8,896 bases of DNA from an uncultured Lachnospiraceae bacterium (lineage in GTDB: Bacteria; Bacillota; Clostridia; Lachnospirales; Lachnospiraceae): NCBI GenBank assembly GCA_910586315.1, contig CAJUIP010000074.1:1-8896 (forward strand), in the 5' to 3' direction. Below are positions 1 through 6,744 of the stretch, piece after piece. Position numbers and translations under genes: made by a program. The notes under the pieces were generated by a model, which did no database searches, was not told the origin of the DNA, and saw only the letters and a program-made list of their open reading frames with translations. Within the stretch, counting starts at the first letter, position 1, and every line of letters begins with the position of its first letter.

Positions 1-71
1 CAGTGTATGGGCACCTTATAAGACGGTGGCTGAGCTTGGTATATAATCATTTTTTTCATTTTCTTTTTCAT
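1..71 (-). CDS. Start of an unidentified gene, cut by the window edge
   Basis: An ATG at 71 on the minus strand opens a frame with no stop before the edge (23 codons: a Lys/Met-rich start followed by IIYQAQPPSYKVPIH). It is preceded by GGAGGG with 8 bases of spacing, a strong ribosome site, and this is the main reason to call a gene. A possible promoter lies upstream (TTGCCA at 182-187 and TTATAA at 158-163, spacing 18), between this gene and the end of the kinase. The product cannot be recognised from so few residues. Its position just downstream of a two-component pair makes it a possible target or operon partner, but that is inference from position only. Confidence 0.45.
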   Translation of the reverse strand, partial: MKKKMKKMIIYQAQPPSYKVPIH

Positions 72-254
72 TCCGTTCGCCCTCCGTTCCCGCCGCCGGA
101 TACCGAAATTGCCGATATTCCCATCACCTGGAACACCGGATAGACAGACCTTCCGCCTTATAACATACCGCCGACGCTGTCTGGCAAAAGACAGGTTATT
201 TTTTGCGGCTGTTGCAGGTAATATCATAGCAGATTTCGGATATAATGCCTGTTT

Positions 255-882
255 TCAGCGCGAACGGTTCAAATTCGAACCCGAATGGCGGGAAAGGGGA
301 AGCAGAACCTCCGTGGCGAAAACCCCCTCCTCGTTTTGACGGTTCAGATACCCTTCATATTTTTCCACAATCCGGTCGATGCGGACCAGCCCAAAGCCGT
401 GGCCTGCGCTGTTCTTGGTAGTCAGATAGGATCTGCCCGATTTCAGAACCTCCCCGCCCACGGAATTTTGCACGGAAATATAGAGCTGATTCTTCAGGAT
501 ACCTATGTACACGCGAATAAAGCGTTCCGATTCCTCTTCCTGCCGGAGGGCCGCCTCCATTGCGTTGTCCAGCAGATTTCCGATAACGGTGCACAGGTCG
601 ATCTCCGAAATGGGAAGATCCGGGGGAACCGCCGCCTTTGCCGTGACCCGGATGCGGCGGGACTGAATCAGGGACAGCTTACTGAAGGTATTCTCTGAGC
701 CGCACCGGCTCCTCCGTCAGCGCCAGGAGGGCCTGGATGTGATTATGGTAATCATGCCGCCAGCCCTGCATGGTCTTATAGATATTCTGAACCTCCTCAC
801 AGTGCTTTGTAATCAGTTCATTCTGATAATTGGCAATTCTCCGCTCCACGGCGCGCCCCAACAGCAGATCAAACAATTTCAT
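255..882 (-). pseudogene. GHKL-family sensor histidine kinase, broken by an internal frame-shifting deletion
   Basis: This is a cytoplasmic-looking kinase with no membrane segments in its 67-residue head. The head (882 to 679) carries the H-box WRHDYHNHIQ with His43 as likely phospho-acceptor, then stops at TAA after REYLQ. In another frame the homology resumes at once as SKLSLIQSRRIRV, followed by the N-box (IGNLLDNAMEAAL) and the G-box (GHGFGLVRIDRIVEKYEG), ending at a TGA at 255. In related short GHKL kinases about 24-25 residues, usually containing a TGN...DAILN motif, separate REYL from SKLSL. They are missing here and the frame has shifted, so about 73-74 bases seem to be lost. The start ATG overlaps the regulator's stop as ATGA, so the two genes were translationally coupled. 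Without the join, the ATP-binding half cannot be made from the normal start. Confidence 0.85.
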
Positions 883-1601
883 ACAATTCTCACATCTTCC
901 TTATAATAGGCGATAAATGCCTGGTTCACCCCTTCGTACGCATTCCTTGCCAGGGGGATGGTCCTGCCGTCGTCAAACACCACCGTATTCTTCGTGATAT
1001 GGTCTATAAACGAAATACCGGCCAGGTAAGAGCGATGGCAGCGGACAAAGCCCTCCCCCAGCATTTCCTCCATCCCCGTGATGGAAAGCTTCGTCTCATA
1101 CGCATCGTGAAGGGTATGGACCATGAGCTTATGGGAGAACACCTCCACATAGACAATGCTGTCCACAGGAATGCGCCTTACCTCCTTTGCCGTGCGCAGG
1201 AAAACCGCGCGCCCCTTCCTTCCGAGGTTCTTCTCCGCCCTGTCCAGCACTTGATTCAGCTTCTCCCCGCTCACGGGCTTGAGCAGATAGTGCAGCGCCC
1301 CCACCTCGTACCCGTCGGCGATGAAGTCGGGATAGCCCGTTATGAAAATAATCTGCAGGGCGTCGTTCTCCTCCCGGAGCCGCTTTGCCAGCTCCACGCC
1401 GTTGATCCCCCACATCTCTATGTCCAGCAGAAGGATATCGCAGTCCTTTTCCTCCTCATAGTGAAAGAGAAATTCTTCCGCCGAATAAAAAGGGCGGATG
1501 CACACCCTATTCCCACGGCACTCCGCCCAGTCTCCCGCCAGGGCAGCCAGATATTCCACCTGCTCTGCCTCGTCGTCGCAGACTGCTATTTTATAATTCA
1601 T
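879..1601 (-). CDS. LytTR-family response regulator
   Basis: This is a DNA-binding response regulator of the LytR/AlgR (AgrA-like) type, about 240 residues and full length for the family. The receiver domain occupies roughly residues 1-120: acidic pair Asp9-Asp10 (AVCDDE), phospho-acceptor Asp60 in LLLDIEM, Thr88 in FITGY and Lys108 in LLKP. A LytTR domain follows at about 132-233 (RRIPVDSIVYVEVFSHKL, then VRCHRSYLA). I chose the ATG at 1601 because GGAG sits 7 bases upstream and relatives begin MNYKIAVCDDE. In-frame ATGs at 1607 and 1616 have poorer sites. The stop overlaps the kinase start by 4 bp. The regulator looks intact while its kinase is broken, so it would need another phosphate source or act as an orphan. 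Confidence 0.93.
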   Translation of the reverse strand: MNYKIAVCDDEAEQVEYLAALAGDWAECRGNRVCIRPFYSAEEFLFHYEEEKDCDILLLDIEMWGINGVELAKRLREENDALQIIFITGYPDFIADGYEVGALHYLLKPVSGEKLNQVLDRAEKNLGRKGRAVFLRTAKEVRRIPVDSIVYVEVFSHKLMVHTLHDAYETKLSITGMEEMLGEGFVRCHRSYLAGISFIDHITKNTVVFDDGRTIPLARNAYEGVNQAFIAYYKEDVRIV

Positions 1602-1775
1602 GTTCATGCTCCGCATTTCCCGTTTACAAAATATTATTCTTTATGCTTTGAAAGGAAGCCAGCTCATTATTCATCATCCCCATGAGTATTACATTGTCAA
1701 ATCTCTCCTGGAATGCATGTATCCTCAAGCACCAGTTTGAGCACTGAATTACTCTTTCATTTCTCCGTAAGGCGT

Positions 1776-2159
1776 TTACTCGTCTGCTACCATTTGCAGT
1801 TCCTGTGGTGGCTCAAAGTTATAAACGATGGGCTTATGTTCCTGTGGCGGTGCTTCATAAGGTCTTCCTTCTTTATTGTAGGTAAGATTAAATACAAGAT
1901 CGGAAAGCCATTTCTTGAATGAAGGATTATCCTGAAACTGTTTGAATAGTTCCATATTATCAGCCATGATAGCGAAAATGACCTGCTGCAAAGCCCGCTC
2001 ACTTTCAAGCCTTGCACTCTGTTCATCGGAGTTCTTCATGGCATTCTGATATTTCTCATCCCTGGAAACCATAGCGGGTATTTCAAGGATCTGTCTTCGC
2101 ACATTATCCGCATCATTCCAGTTGATATCGCTTTCTTTTGTGTGTGTAAATCCCGGCAT
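1776..2159 (-). pseudogene. hsdR: HsdR remnant: mostly the C-terminus of a type I restriction endonuclease
   Basis: The frame encodes 127 residues, against roughly 900-1100 for an intact HsdR. From about residue 11 onward it resembles the HsdR C-terminal helical tail (INWNDADNVRRQILEIPAM, YQNAMKNSDEQ, ELFKQFQDNPSFKKWLSDL, VFNLTYNKEG). There is no nuclease domain and no helicase motif. The ATG at 2159 has an excellent ribosome site (AGGAGGG, then ATAACT) lying over the end of yhcG, whose stop is 2 bp away. The simplest reading is that the original hsdR start and first ten or so codons (MPGFTHTKESD) are now fused in frame to the tail by a large deletion. The origin of those first codons is inferred. 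The fragment could be translated but would have no restriction activity. Confidence 0.68.
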
Positions 2160-2161
2160 AG

Positions 2162-3066
2162 TTATCCCTCCTGTTCTTCAATCCGCTTGCGCTCAATTTC
2201 AATTTCACGCTGCAATTCCTCAGCAGTGGGCAGGGCAAAACGATAACGTGAAGCAAAAACTTGTTGAGCGTCATTCAGAACTGAGTATTTGACGATTGCC
2301 TCATTCTTCTGAGAACACAGTATGATACCTATGGTAGGATTGTCATCTTCATTTTTATATAACGCATCAAACATTCGGATATAACTGTCCATCTGGCCGA
2401 TGTCGCCGTGGGTCAATTTCCCGATTTTCAAGTCGATCAGCACATGGCATTTCAGGATACTGTGGTAAAATACAAATCCGACTCCCGCAGGGTCGGGTAA
2501 TCTTTCAGGTCAAGAAATTCCAATACATATGGGTCTTTGATAAAGTTTTCCGCAGCTAAAGGTGCTGTAAGTTCAACAGCCTCAGTCTTTACAGGTACCT
2601 GATCTCTGCTTGCGAGAAGCCGCTCATAATAAAGGGTAGAAATCTGCCTCTCCAGTTGACGGCTCGACCATGCGGAAGCAATTGCCTCATCCATATACCA
2701 TTGCCTTGCCTGCTCATTTTCCACTGACAGCAGGAGGCGGTAGTGCGTCCAGGTCAATTGCGAACGCAGCGCGTTCGTATTTGGAAACATCACATAAAAC
2801 TTCTTCATCTGCTGAAAGGTTCGCACAGAAAAACCCTTACCAAAGTCCTTGGTCAAACGGCTGGATAACTCCTGCAAGATGGATTTCCCATAATCAGCCC
2901 GCGCATTACCATTCTGCTCATACTCTACGATGATGCGCCCAATCTGCCAGTAGGCTTGTACCATCGCAAAATTGACTGCGCTGTATGCCTGATTGCGCGA
3001 CAGCAGGAGCGTTTCTTTTATTTCGGAATAGATGTCCTCATAGGGAATTAGATTGAGATCAGGCAT
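2162..3066 (-). pseudogene. YhcG/DUF1016 PDDEXK-type nuclease, catalytic core deleted and frame shifted
   Basis: The head (3066 to about 2470) matches the DUF1016 N-terminal domain: SRNQAYSAVNFAMVQAYWQIG, FSVRTFQQMKKFYVMFP, LTWTHYRLLLSV, then YVLEFLDLKDYPTLRESDL. It then runs into a stop at 2452. Homology resumes in another frame as VFYHSILKCHVLIDLKIGK, then HGDIGQMDSYIRMFD and NPTIGIILCSQKN, ending at 2162. Family members normally have about 40 residues between ESDL and VFYH, including the FLLELG and DFYIDL segment that supplies one catalytic acidic residue. These are lost here, while the D-x-K of LIDLK remains. The ATG at 3066 has AAGGAGGG 9 bases upstream. Such genes often sit inside type I RM operons between hsdS and hsdR, as the neighbours indicate here. 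No active nuclease is expected. Confidence 0.85.
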
Positions 3067-3141
3067 TCTTATTATCCCTCCTTGGTGTTAGTAAATGGCA
3101 CGGTAATCACCTCGCATATCCAAAAATTATACTAATGAAGT

Positions 3142-3261
3142 TCAGCTTTTGTAACCACTTTGTTTCCTTTGGAGTTTTACACGTACATACACATCACGCA
3201 GGCAGTCATCCGCAATTCCCCATATAAAACTTACGATTGTATTGTGAATTTGATTGTCCAT
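3142..3261 (-). pseudogene. hsdM: HsdM stub: first 27 residues of a type I DNA methyltransferase
   Basis: A 39-codon frame starts with MDNQIHNTIVSFIWGIADD and continues CLRDVYVR. This is the characteristic first helix region of HsdM/N-6 adenine methylase subunits, which usually continue GKYRDVILPM. After VYVR the sequence changes to VKLQRKQSGYKS and stops, so the methyltransferase domain, its NPPF motif and all of hsdS are missing before yhcG begins 75 bp later. The start lies 6 bp after the stop of the Xre fragment, with AAGGGA upstream. I cannot tell whether the last 12 codons come from an original HsdM or HsdS end or are out of frame. A deletion of roughly 2.5-3 kb from inside hsdM through hsdS is inferred from the usual gene sizes. 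Confidence 0.75.
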
Positions 3262-3267
3262 GTGTCT

Positions 3268-3378
3268 TTATTCCCTTCTCACGGAGACCGCACTAATCCC
3301 GGCTAATTGTTGCAGGTCTTTTTTCTTCATATCCTTATCGATCAATTGTTTCCATAACTTTTTGTAGCTGATAGCCAT
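3268..3378 (-). pseudogene. Truncated Xre-family HTH regulator at the head of the RM locus
   Basis: The 36-codon frame reads MAISYKKLWKQLIDKDMKKK, then DLQQLAGISAVSV and RRE before the stop. This is the first half of a small Cro/C1-type regulator of about 65-80 residues. Relatives continue after GISxxSI with KLGKGENVTTDVLLKICKAL, which holds the recognition helix and the rest of the domain. Here those are absent. The ATG at 3378 has GGGAGG 7 bases upstream and is clearly the right start, although the open frame extends to 3459. Small Xre genes of this type commonly precede hsdM and probably control the locus. The fragment is too short to bind DNA normally. Confidence 0.7.
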
Positions 3379-3430
3379 GAATGAACCTCCCTTTTCCGGG
3401 AATATGTCAATTTGATGATTTCTGTTGCTT

Positions 3431-3459
3431 ATTATAACACGGCTAATCCCAGCACACAA
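3431..3459 (-). promoter_or_regulatory. Sigma-A promoter of the type I RM remnant operon
   Basis: On the minus strand TTGTGT (3454-3459) and a perfect TATAAT (3431-3436) are 17 bases apart. Transcription would begin about 3424, some 45 bases before the Xre start at 3378. The -35 side is weak, but the exact -10 and spacing support it. A perfect inverted repeat abuts the -35 box on its upstream side. The promoter appears intact although every gene it serves is damaged. Confidence 0.6.
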
Positions 3460-3460
3460 G

Positions 3461-3488
3461 ATTTCCTCCTGCGATTACAGGAGGAAAT
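3461..3488. repeat. Perfect 11-bp inverted repeat between the GH2 end and the RM promoter
   Basis: ATTTCCTCCTG (3461-3471) and CAGGAGGAAAT (3478-3488) are exact complements around a 6-base loop. The stem is strong enough to stop transcription of the GH2/symporter unit, which ends 28 bp away at 3516, but no T-run follows it on the minus strand. On the plus strand T-richness appears only about 15 bases later. It sits directly upstream of the -35 box at 3454-3459, so a regulator binding site is an alternative. One arm contains AGGAGG, resembling a ribosome site, but no gene follows it. Confidence 0.7.
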
Positions 3489-3515
3489 GCTGATATCTCT
3501 TAATTTTTGTTCCAA

Positions 3516-4769
3516 CTAACGAAAATGATATTTGTACTCTTCTTTTTCCGAAGGGCACACCGATTTGGAAAGCGAAAGGGAGGCACTGCAGCCGTCCCCT
3601 TCCGCCATGAGCATAACGCAGGGCGTCCTTGCAGGAACCTCCGAAAAGGTAAATTCCTCCTTCCCTCTCTGAAATTCAAACAATGCCCCGTCGGAATAGA
3701 GGACGATTCTCTCGCAGTTGCTATAGCAGCAGACAGAGTAATTTCCGCTCTTAAGCCGCTTCACGCTCTCCGGCACAAGGTAGACAAAGGGGTCCCGGCT
3801 CCATTTCGCCAGATATCGGTAAAAAAGGGAAGTGGGTAGATTACTGTCTCCGAAAAAAAGACTGGCAGGCAGACCGCTGTCCCGGGGTAAAAGGGAGCCG
3901 GGCAGGCCGCTGTCCCGGCAAAAAGAAAAGCCGGACAGGCCGTCTGCTTCGGGGAAAAGGCAGCCTTTCCCTCCGCGGAAGCAGGGAACCGATTCCTCCC
4001 AGGGGATTCTGTTCTTAGTGTCTGCTCTGTCGTCACCGCAGAAACAGGCATATCCGGCTCCCCGCTTTTCCCTGGAAAACAGCAGAAAGCCATATCGGTC
4101 GCATAAACGCATAAAAGGCCGTCCCAGCCCTTCCATTCCCTCCACAAACACGCAGTTGGCCCCCAGCCGCAAAAGCTGTCCAAAATCCTTTGCCATCAGC
4201 CTCTGACACTCCGCTTCTGAGACAGCGAAAGTGGGACAATAGGACACGGCTCTCCTTTCCAGCGGCTCCCCATTTAGAGAAAGCTGCTCAGCCTCCCCGG
4301 TTCCCGCGAGGGTCCGCAGGGGGAGCGGCCGGGAAATATGATCCAGACACCGACCGTCCCGGTCTGTCAGATACGCCTCCAGACGATACAGATACGGGTC
4401 CTTCGTTCCGTTCCATAGCCGGGGATGCAATAGGATACAGCGCAGCGGTTCCTCCTCCAGAAGGGGCTGCAATCCTTCCAGCACCGTATTCCCCTGCATG
4501 TCCATTAGCGCGAGTCTTAGCATTATCTGGCTCTTTAAATCCCATCCGCTATCGTTTTGGACTGTGCGTTCCGTGACACTTTGCTGCCCGCTGTCAGCCA
4601 TACTTTCAGGGCGCTTCCGGGTTCCGCTGCCCACTGCGCCTTTCTCTGCCCCCATACAGTCTTCGGACTCCTCCGCAAAATAAAACCGCCACTCCAGAAC
4701 CGCCTTGCCGTTCTGCAGGCTGCAGACCGCCTCCGCCCCTTCCCCGGGCGCTTCCCTGTCAAATTTCAT
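3516..4769 (-). CDS. Degenerate GH2-like (beta-galactosidase-related) protein without catalytic residues
   Basis: The 417-residue product keeps parts of a glycoside hydrolase family 2 protein in the right order. An Ig-like segment comes first (HPRLWNGTKDPYLYRLEAYL, about 115-134). The start of the barrel follows (LNGEPLERRAVSY, DFGQLLRLGAN, FMRLCDRYGFLLF, about 165-232). The C-terminal Ig-like region is SLFYRYLAKWSRDPFVYL with CCYSNCERIVLY, about 314-358. The N-terminal sugar-binding domain is missing, as is most of the barrel, including the Asn-Glu acid/base and the nucleophile Glu; intact relatives usually exceed 600 residues. In place of the barrel core there is a Cys/Gly-rich stretch and four 11-residue repeats. 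The frame is open throughout. The ATG at 4769 is chosen because AGGAG, overlapping the symporter's TAG stop, is 7 bases upstream; an ATG at 4787 lacks such a site. Hydrolase activity is unlikely. It may be a decayed but open relic or a binding protein. Confidence 0.75.
   Translation of the reverse strand: MKFDREAPGEGAEAVCSLQNGKAVLEWRFYFAEESEDCMGAEKGAVGSGTRKRPESMADSGQQSVTERTVQNDSGWDLKSQIMLRLALMDMQGNTVLEGLQPLLEEEPLRCILLHPRLWNGTKDPYLYRLEAYLTDRDGRCLDHISRPLPLRTLAGTGEAEQLSLNGEPLERRAVSYCPTFAVSEAECQRLMAKDFGQLLRLGANCVFVEGMEGLGRPFMRLCDRYGFLLFSREKRGAGYACFCGDDRADTKNRIPWEESVPCFRGGKGCLFPEADGLSGFSFCRDSGLPGSLLPRDSGLPASLFFGDSNLPTSLFYRYLAKWSRDPFVYLVPESVKRLKSGNYSVCCYSNCERIVLYSDGALFEFQRGKEEFTFSEVPARTPCVMLMAEGDGCSASLSLSKSVCPSEKEEYKYHFR
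3819..3950 (-). repeat. Four tandem 33-bp units (11 codons each) inside the GH2-like gene
   Basis: In coding order the units are EADGLSGFSFC (3950-3918), RDSGLPGSLLP (3917-3885), RDSGLPASLFF (3884-3852) and GDSNLPTSLFY (3851-3819). The two middle units are the most alike, with SGLP shared and CCGCTGTCCCG identical at the DNA level. The outer two have diverged. The last unit runs into YRYLAKWS, where family members normally carry a D..x.LPK..YY segment after the barrel. The array therefore probably arose by duplication of that native segment. All units are whole multiples of three, so the frame is kept. Confidence 0.85.
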
Positions 4770-4779
4770 CCCCACTCTC

Positions 4780-6213
4780 CTACGCATCCCCTGCCTGATT
4801 TTCCCGCTTCTCCTGCAGAACCGCCGTATTTTTCTCCACCTCCCTCCGACCCAGAGGATAGGCGAACTGAATAATCAGGAACACGATCAGGTAGCAGATG
4901 CCCGGGACCAGCGTGGCAACCGTATAAATCCTCTCCGACACCTGCGGAGTCTGGGAGGCTGCCTCCGAAATATAGCCGATGGCGGTGAGCACAAAGCCCC
5001 CCAGCCCTCCCGCCAGTGCCTGCCCCACCTTTCTGGCAAAGGAGTAGACCGCGTAGACGGTACCATCCTCCCTTCTCCCGGTAGCAATCTCCTGATAATC
5101 GATGATATCCGTGATAAACGCCCAGATGATCATATTAAAAAGTCCCGTTCCAAGCGTCCCCAGGAAGAGCAGCACCATAAACAGCGGAATATTCCTCACC
5201 CGCAGAAAAAACAGCAGCAGATAAACAACCCCCGCCAGCAGCATTCCCAAAGCGCCGGCCTCCTTCTTACCGAACCGGGAGGCAATGGTGGAAATAAAGG
5301 GAGCCAGAAGAAGCGTGCCGCCGATGCTCACCACGTTCACTGCCGACAGCATTTTGGCATTCTTGAAATAATCCAGAAAAAGATAATTGTTCATGGTCTG
5401 TCCCAGCAATGTGGCCAGCAGCAGTACCAGCGCCGCGCAGACCAGGGCCAGCAGCGGCCTGTTCTGTCCCAGCCCCCGCAGCATGACACCTATACCTTCT
5501 CTCTTTTCTTCCTTCTTGTCAAAAGCGACTCTCTCCCGGCACAGGAAATAGCAGAGCGCATAACAGCCCACCGACAAAATGCCGAAGGCGACGGCTGTCA
5601 CCGTAAAGCTCATCGGCTTCACGATCTGGTTTCCCGCCGGGTCCGTCTCATAGACAATCAGGGGTACCAGAACCCCGATCACCAGCCCCGCCAGACTGGC
5701 GCCGATGCTCCGAAAGGTGGACAGAGATGCTCTGTCCTTCACATCGGGGCTGATCACAGAAGCCATGGAACCGTAGGGAATATTGATGGCCGTATAGCAG
5801 AAGCTGCTCCAGAGAAGGTATGTGACCGAGGCATAGACAAGTCTCGCCCAATACGCCCAATCCCTCACAAAATATAAGTACATAAGCGTGCTGGCCACCG
5901 CCACCGGCACGCACATCCGGCGTATCCAGGAGCGGAACCTCCCGTCCCGGGCAGGCTGCATGTGGTCCACAATCCTTCCCATGGTCACGTCTGTGACCGC
6001 GTCCACCAGCCTGCTGCCCATAAAAAGGATTCCCACCGCGAAGCCGCTTATCCCCAGCACCTTGGTATAAAATACCATCAGATAGCTGCTGGCAAAAATA
6101 AAGCTGAAATCATTCCCGAAATCCCCGAACATATATCCTATCTTATCCCGGATTCCAAACGGACGTACCTGCGCCGAAACGTCCTTTTTCATATTCTGAA
6201 AGTTTCGATTCAT
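4780..6213 (-). CDS. GPH-family sugar:cation symporter (MFS-like)
   Basis: This is an integral membrane transporter of the glycoside-pentoside-hexuronide:cation symporter family (relatives MelB, UidB, YicJ), importing a glycoside or oligosaccharide with a cation. Family marks near the N-terminus are PFGIRDKIGYMFGDFGNDF and DAVTDVTMGRIVDHMQPARD. About twelve hydrophobic segments follow, with a central loop (CRERVAFDKKEEKREG) and the C-terminal ITDIIDYQEIATGRREDG, typical of the family. The open frame reaches 6567, but its first 118 codons look non-coding. I prefer the ATG at 6213 (GGAAGG close upstream) or the ATG at 6192, which gives the usual family start. About 470 residues is normal. The GH2-like gene follows 10 bp after the stop, forming a sugar import and breakdown unit. 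The substrate cannot be read from sequence. Confidence 0.88.
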   Translation of the reverse strand: MNRNFQNMKKDVSAQVRPFGIRDKIGYMFGDFGNDFSFIFASSYLMVFYTKVLGISGFAVGILFMGSRLVDAVTDVTMGRIVDHMQPARDGRFRSWIRRMCVPVAVASTLMYLYFVRDWAYWARLVYASVTYLLWSSFCYTAINIPYGSMASVISPDVKDRASLSTFRSIGASLAGLVIGVLVPLIVYETDPAGNQIVKPMSFTVTAVAFGILSVGCYALCYFLCRERVAFDKKEEKREGIGVMLRGLGQNRPLLALVCAALVLLLATLLGQTMNNYLFLDYFKNAKMLSAVNVVSIGGTLLLAPFISTIASRFGKKEAGALGMLLAGVVYLLLFFLRVRNIPLFMVLLFLGTLGTGLFNMIIWAFITDIIDYQEIATGRREDGTVYAVYSFARKVGQALAGGLGGFVLTAIGYISEAASQTPQVSERIYTVATLVPGICYLIVFLIIQFAYPLGRREVEKNTAVLQEKRENQAGDA

Positions 6214-6235
6214 ATCCTTCCGGATCTGAAAGTTT
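6195..6235 (-). repeat. Short in-frame duplication at the symporter start
   Basis: The 11-mer AAACTTTCAGA occurs twice, ending at 6195 and 6225 on the minus strand, exactly 30 bp apart. It gives NFQ twice, ten codons apart (NFQIRKDMNR then NFQNMKKDVS). The first copy lies upstream of the ATG at 6213 and the second lies between the two candidate starts. The duplication created or moved a start codon, so it adds to the doubt over where translation begins. Confidence 0.5.
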
Positions 6236-6362
6236 TCTCCCGGCTTTCCCCGGTCCTCCCTCATCCCATCCGCTTCGGTCCGCCCTGTCTCTTCTCCGTC
6301 CTGTTTTCTCCCGTCAATCACTTGACCCGACATAACCTGCCCCATGCCTTTCCGCAAAATGT

Positions 6363-6390
6363 ATTCTAACGAACGCCGCACACATCGCAA
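6363..6390 (-). promoter_or_regulatory. Possible promoter of the symporter/GH2 operon
   Basis: TTGCGA (6385-6390) and TAGAAT (6363-6368) are 16 bases apart on the minus strand (4 of 6 and 5 of 6 consensus matches). Transcription would start near 6356, giving a leader of about 140 bases before the ATG at 6213. Confidence 0.35.
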
Positions 6391-6600
6391 AATGCCGTCT
6401 CCGGATTCTCTGCAGCCGTTCCGACGCTCCCTCCCGTCAGTCCGGAAATCGCAATATATCCATGGCCCTGTTGTATGCCATTTCACAAAAATTGCGGATG
6501 TCAAAACGCATTTTCCTGCATTGTGTGTATCAGCGTAACAGCTCAGTGCTTTTCCTAAACTGCCCAAACTGCTACGCTTAGCATGTCACGCCGGGCTGAA

Positions 6601-6630
6601 ATTATACATTCCGCTTTGTGCAAATGCACA
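6601..6630 (-). promoter_or_regulatory. TATAAT box next to a 14-bp dyad, possible controlled promoter
   Basis: A perfect TATAAT lies at 6601-6606 on the minus strand. The palindrome TGTGCA-AA-TGCACA (6617-6630, as read on the plus strand) covers the place where a -35 box would be, and the -35 hexamer itself (GTGCAT) is poor. A dyad over a weak -35 suits a sugar-responsive operator such as a LacI- or GntR-type site. No regulator gene is in the window. The predicted leader to 6213 would be nearly 390 bases, which is long and weakens the case. Confidence 0.35.
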
Positions 6631-6712
6631 GCTTTTGTCAGGTCCTTATCTCTTTTTTCAGGTGCCCGACAACTTCATTTTGGGGAATGTCTTTATCTGA
6701 ACATTAAGTCAA

Positions 6713-6740
6713 GAAAAATATGATTTTTATATATTTTTTC
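6713..6740 (-). terminator. Weak AT-rich hairpin after the C45 gene
   Basis: Shortly after the C45 stop (6745-6747), GAAAAAATAT and ATATTTTTC can pair with one bulged base around a 9-base loop on the minus strand. The 3' arm is itself a T-run. With one G-C pair the stem is weak, so this is only a candidate terminator. Confidence 0.3.
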
Positions 6741-6744
6741 TATG

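Larger units (their letters stand above)
6214..6744. other. Non-coding region upstream of the symporter
   Basis: About 530 bases separate the symporter start from the end of the C45 gene. I see no gene here. The open frame continuing from the symporter up to 6567 has compositionally odd, charged or Cys-rich content and matches no family. Two possible minus-strand promoters, a 14-bp dyad (6617-6630) and a weak AT-rich hairpin (6713-6740) lie within it and are listed separately. Confidence 0.5.

Noticed and set aside
177..206. Plus-strand hairpin with CTGTC/GACAG arms followed by a T-run
   Set aside because: The stem is only 5 bp, and no plus-strand gene ends there.
1694..1699. TTGACA upstream of the response regulator as a promoter
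   Set aside because: No acceptable -10 box lies 16-18 bases away.
1624..1757. Minus-strand open frame ending FQERFDNVILMGMMNN and ELASFQSIKNNIL before the response regulator
   Set aside because: It looks somewhat protein-like and might be a relic, but it has no ribosome site at its ATG (1683) and I recognise no family.
4705..5877. Long plus-strand open frame (390 codons) opposite the symporter
   Set aside because: It is rich in Gln, Arg, Pro and His with no recognisable motif, and lies antisense to a clear GPH transporter with family motifs.
6214..6567. Extended N-terminus of the symporter (118 extra codons)
   Set aside because: It does not resemble any GPH protein, has no ribosome site at 6567, and the family normally starts just before the PFGIRDKIGY segment.
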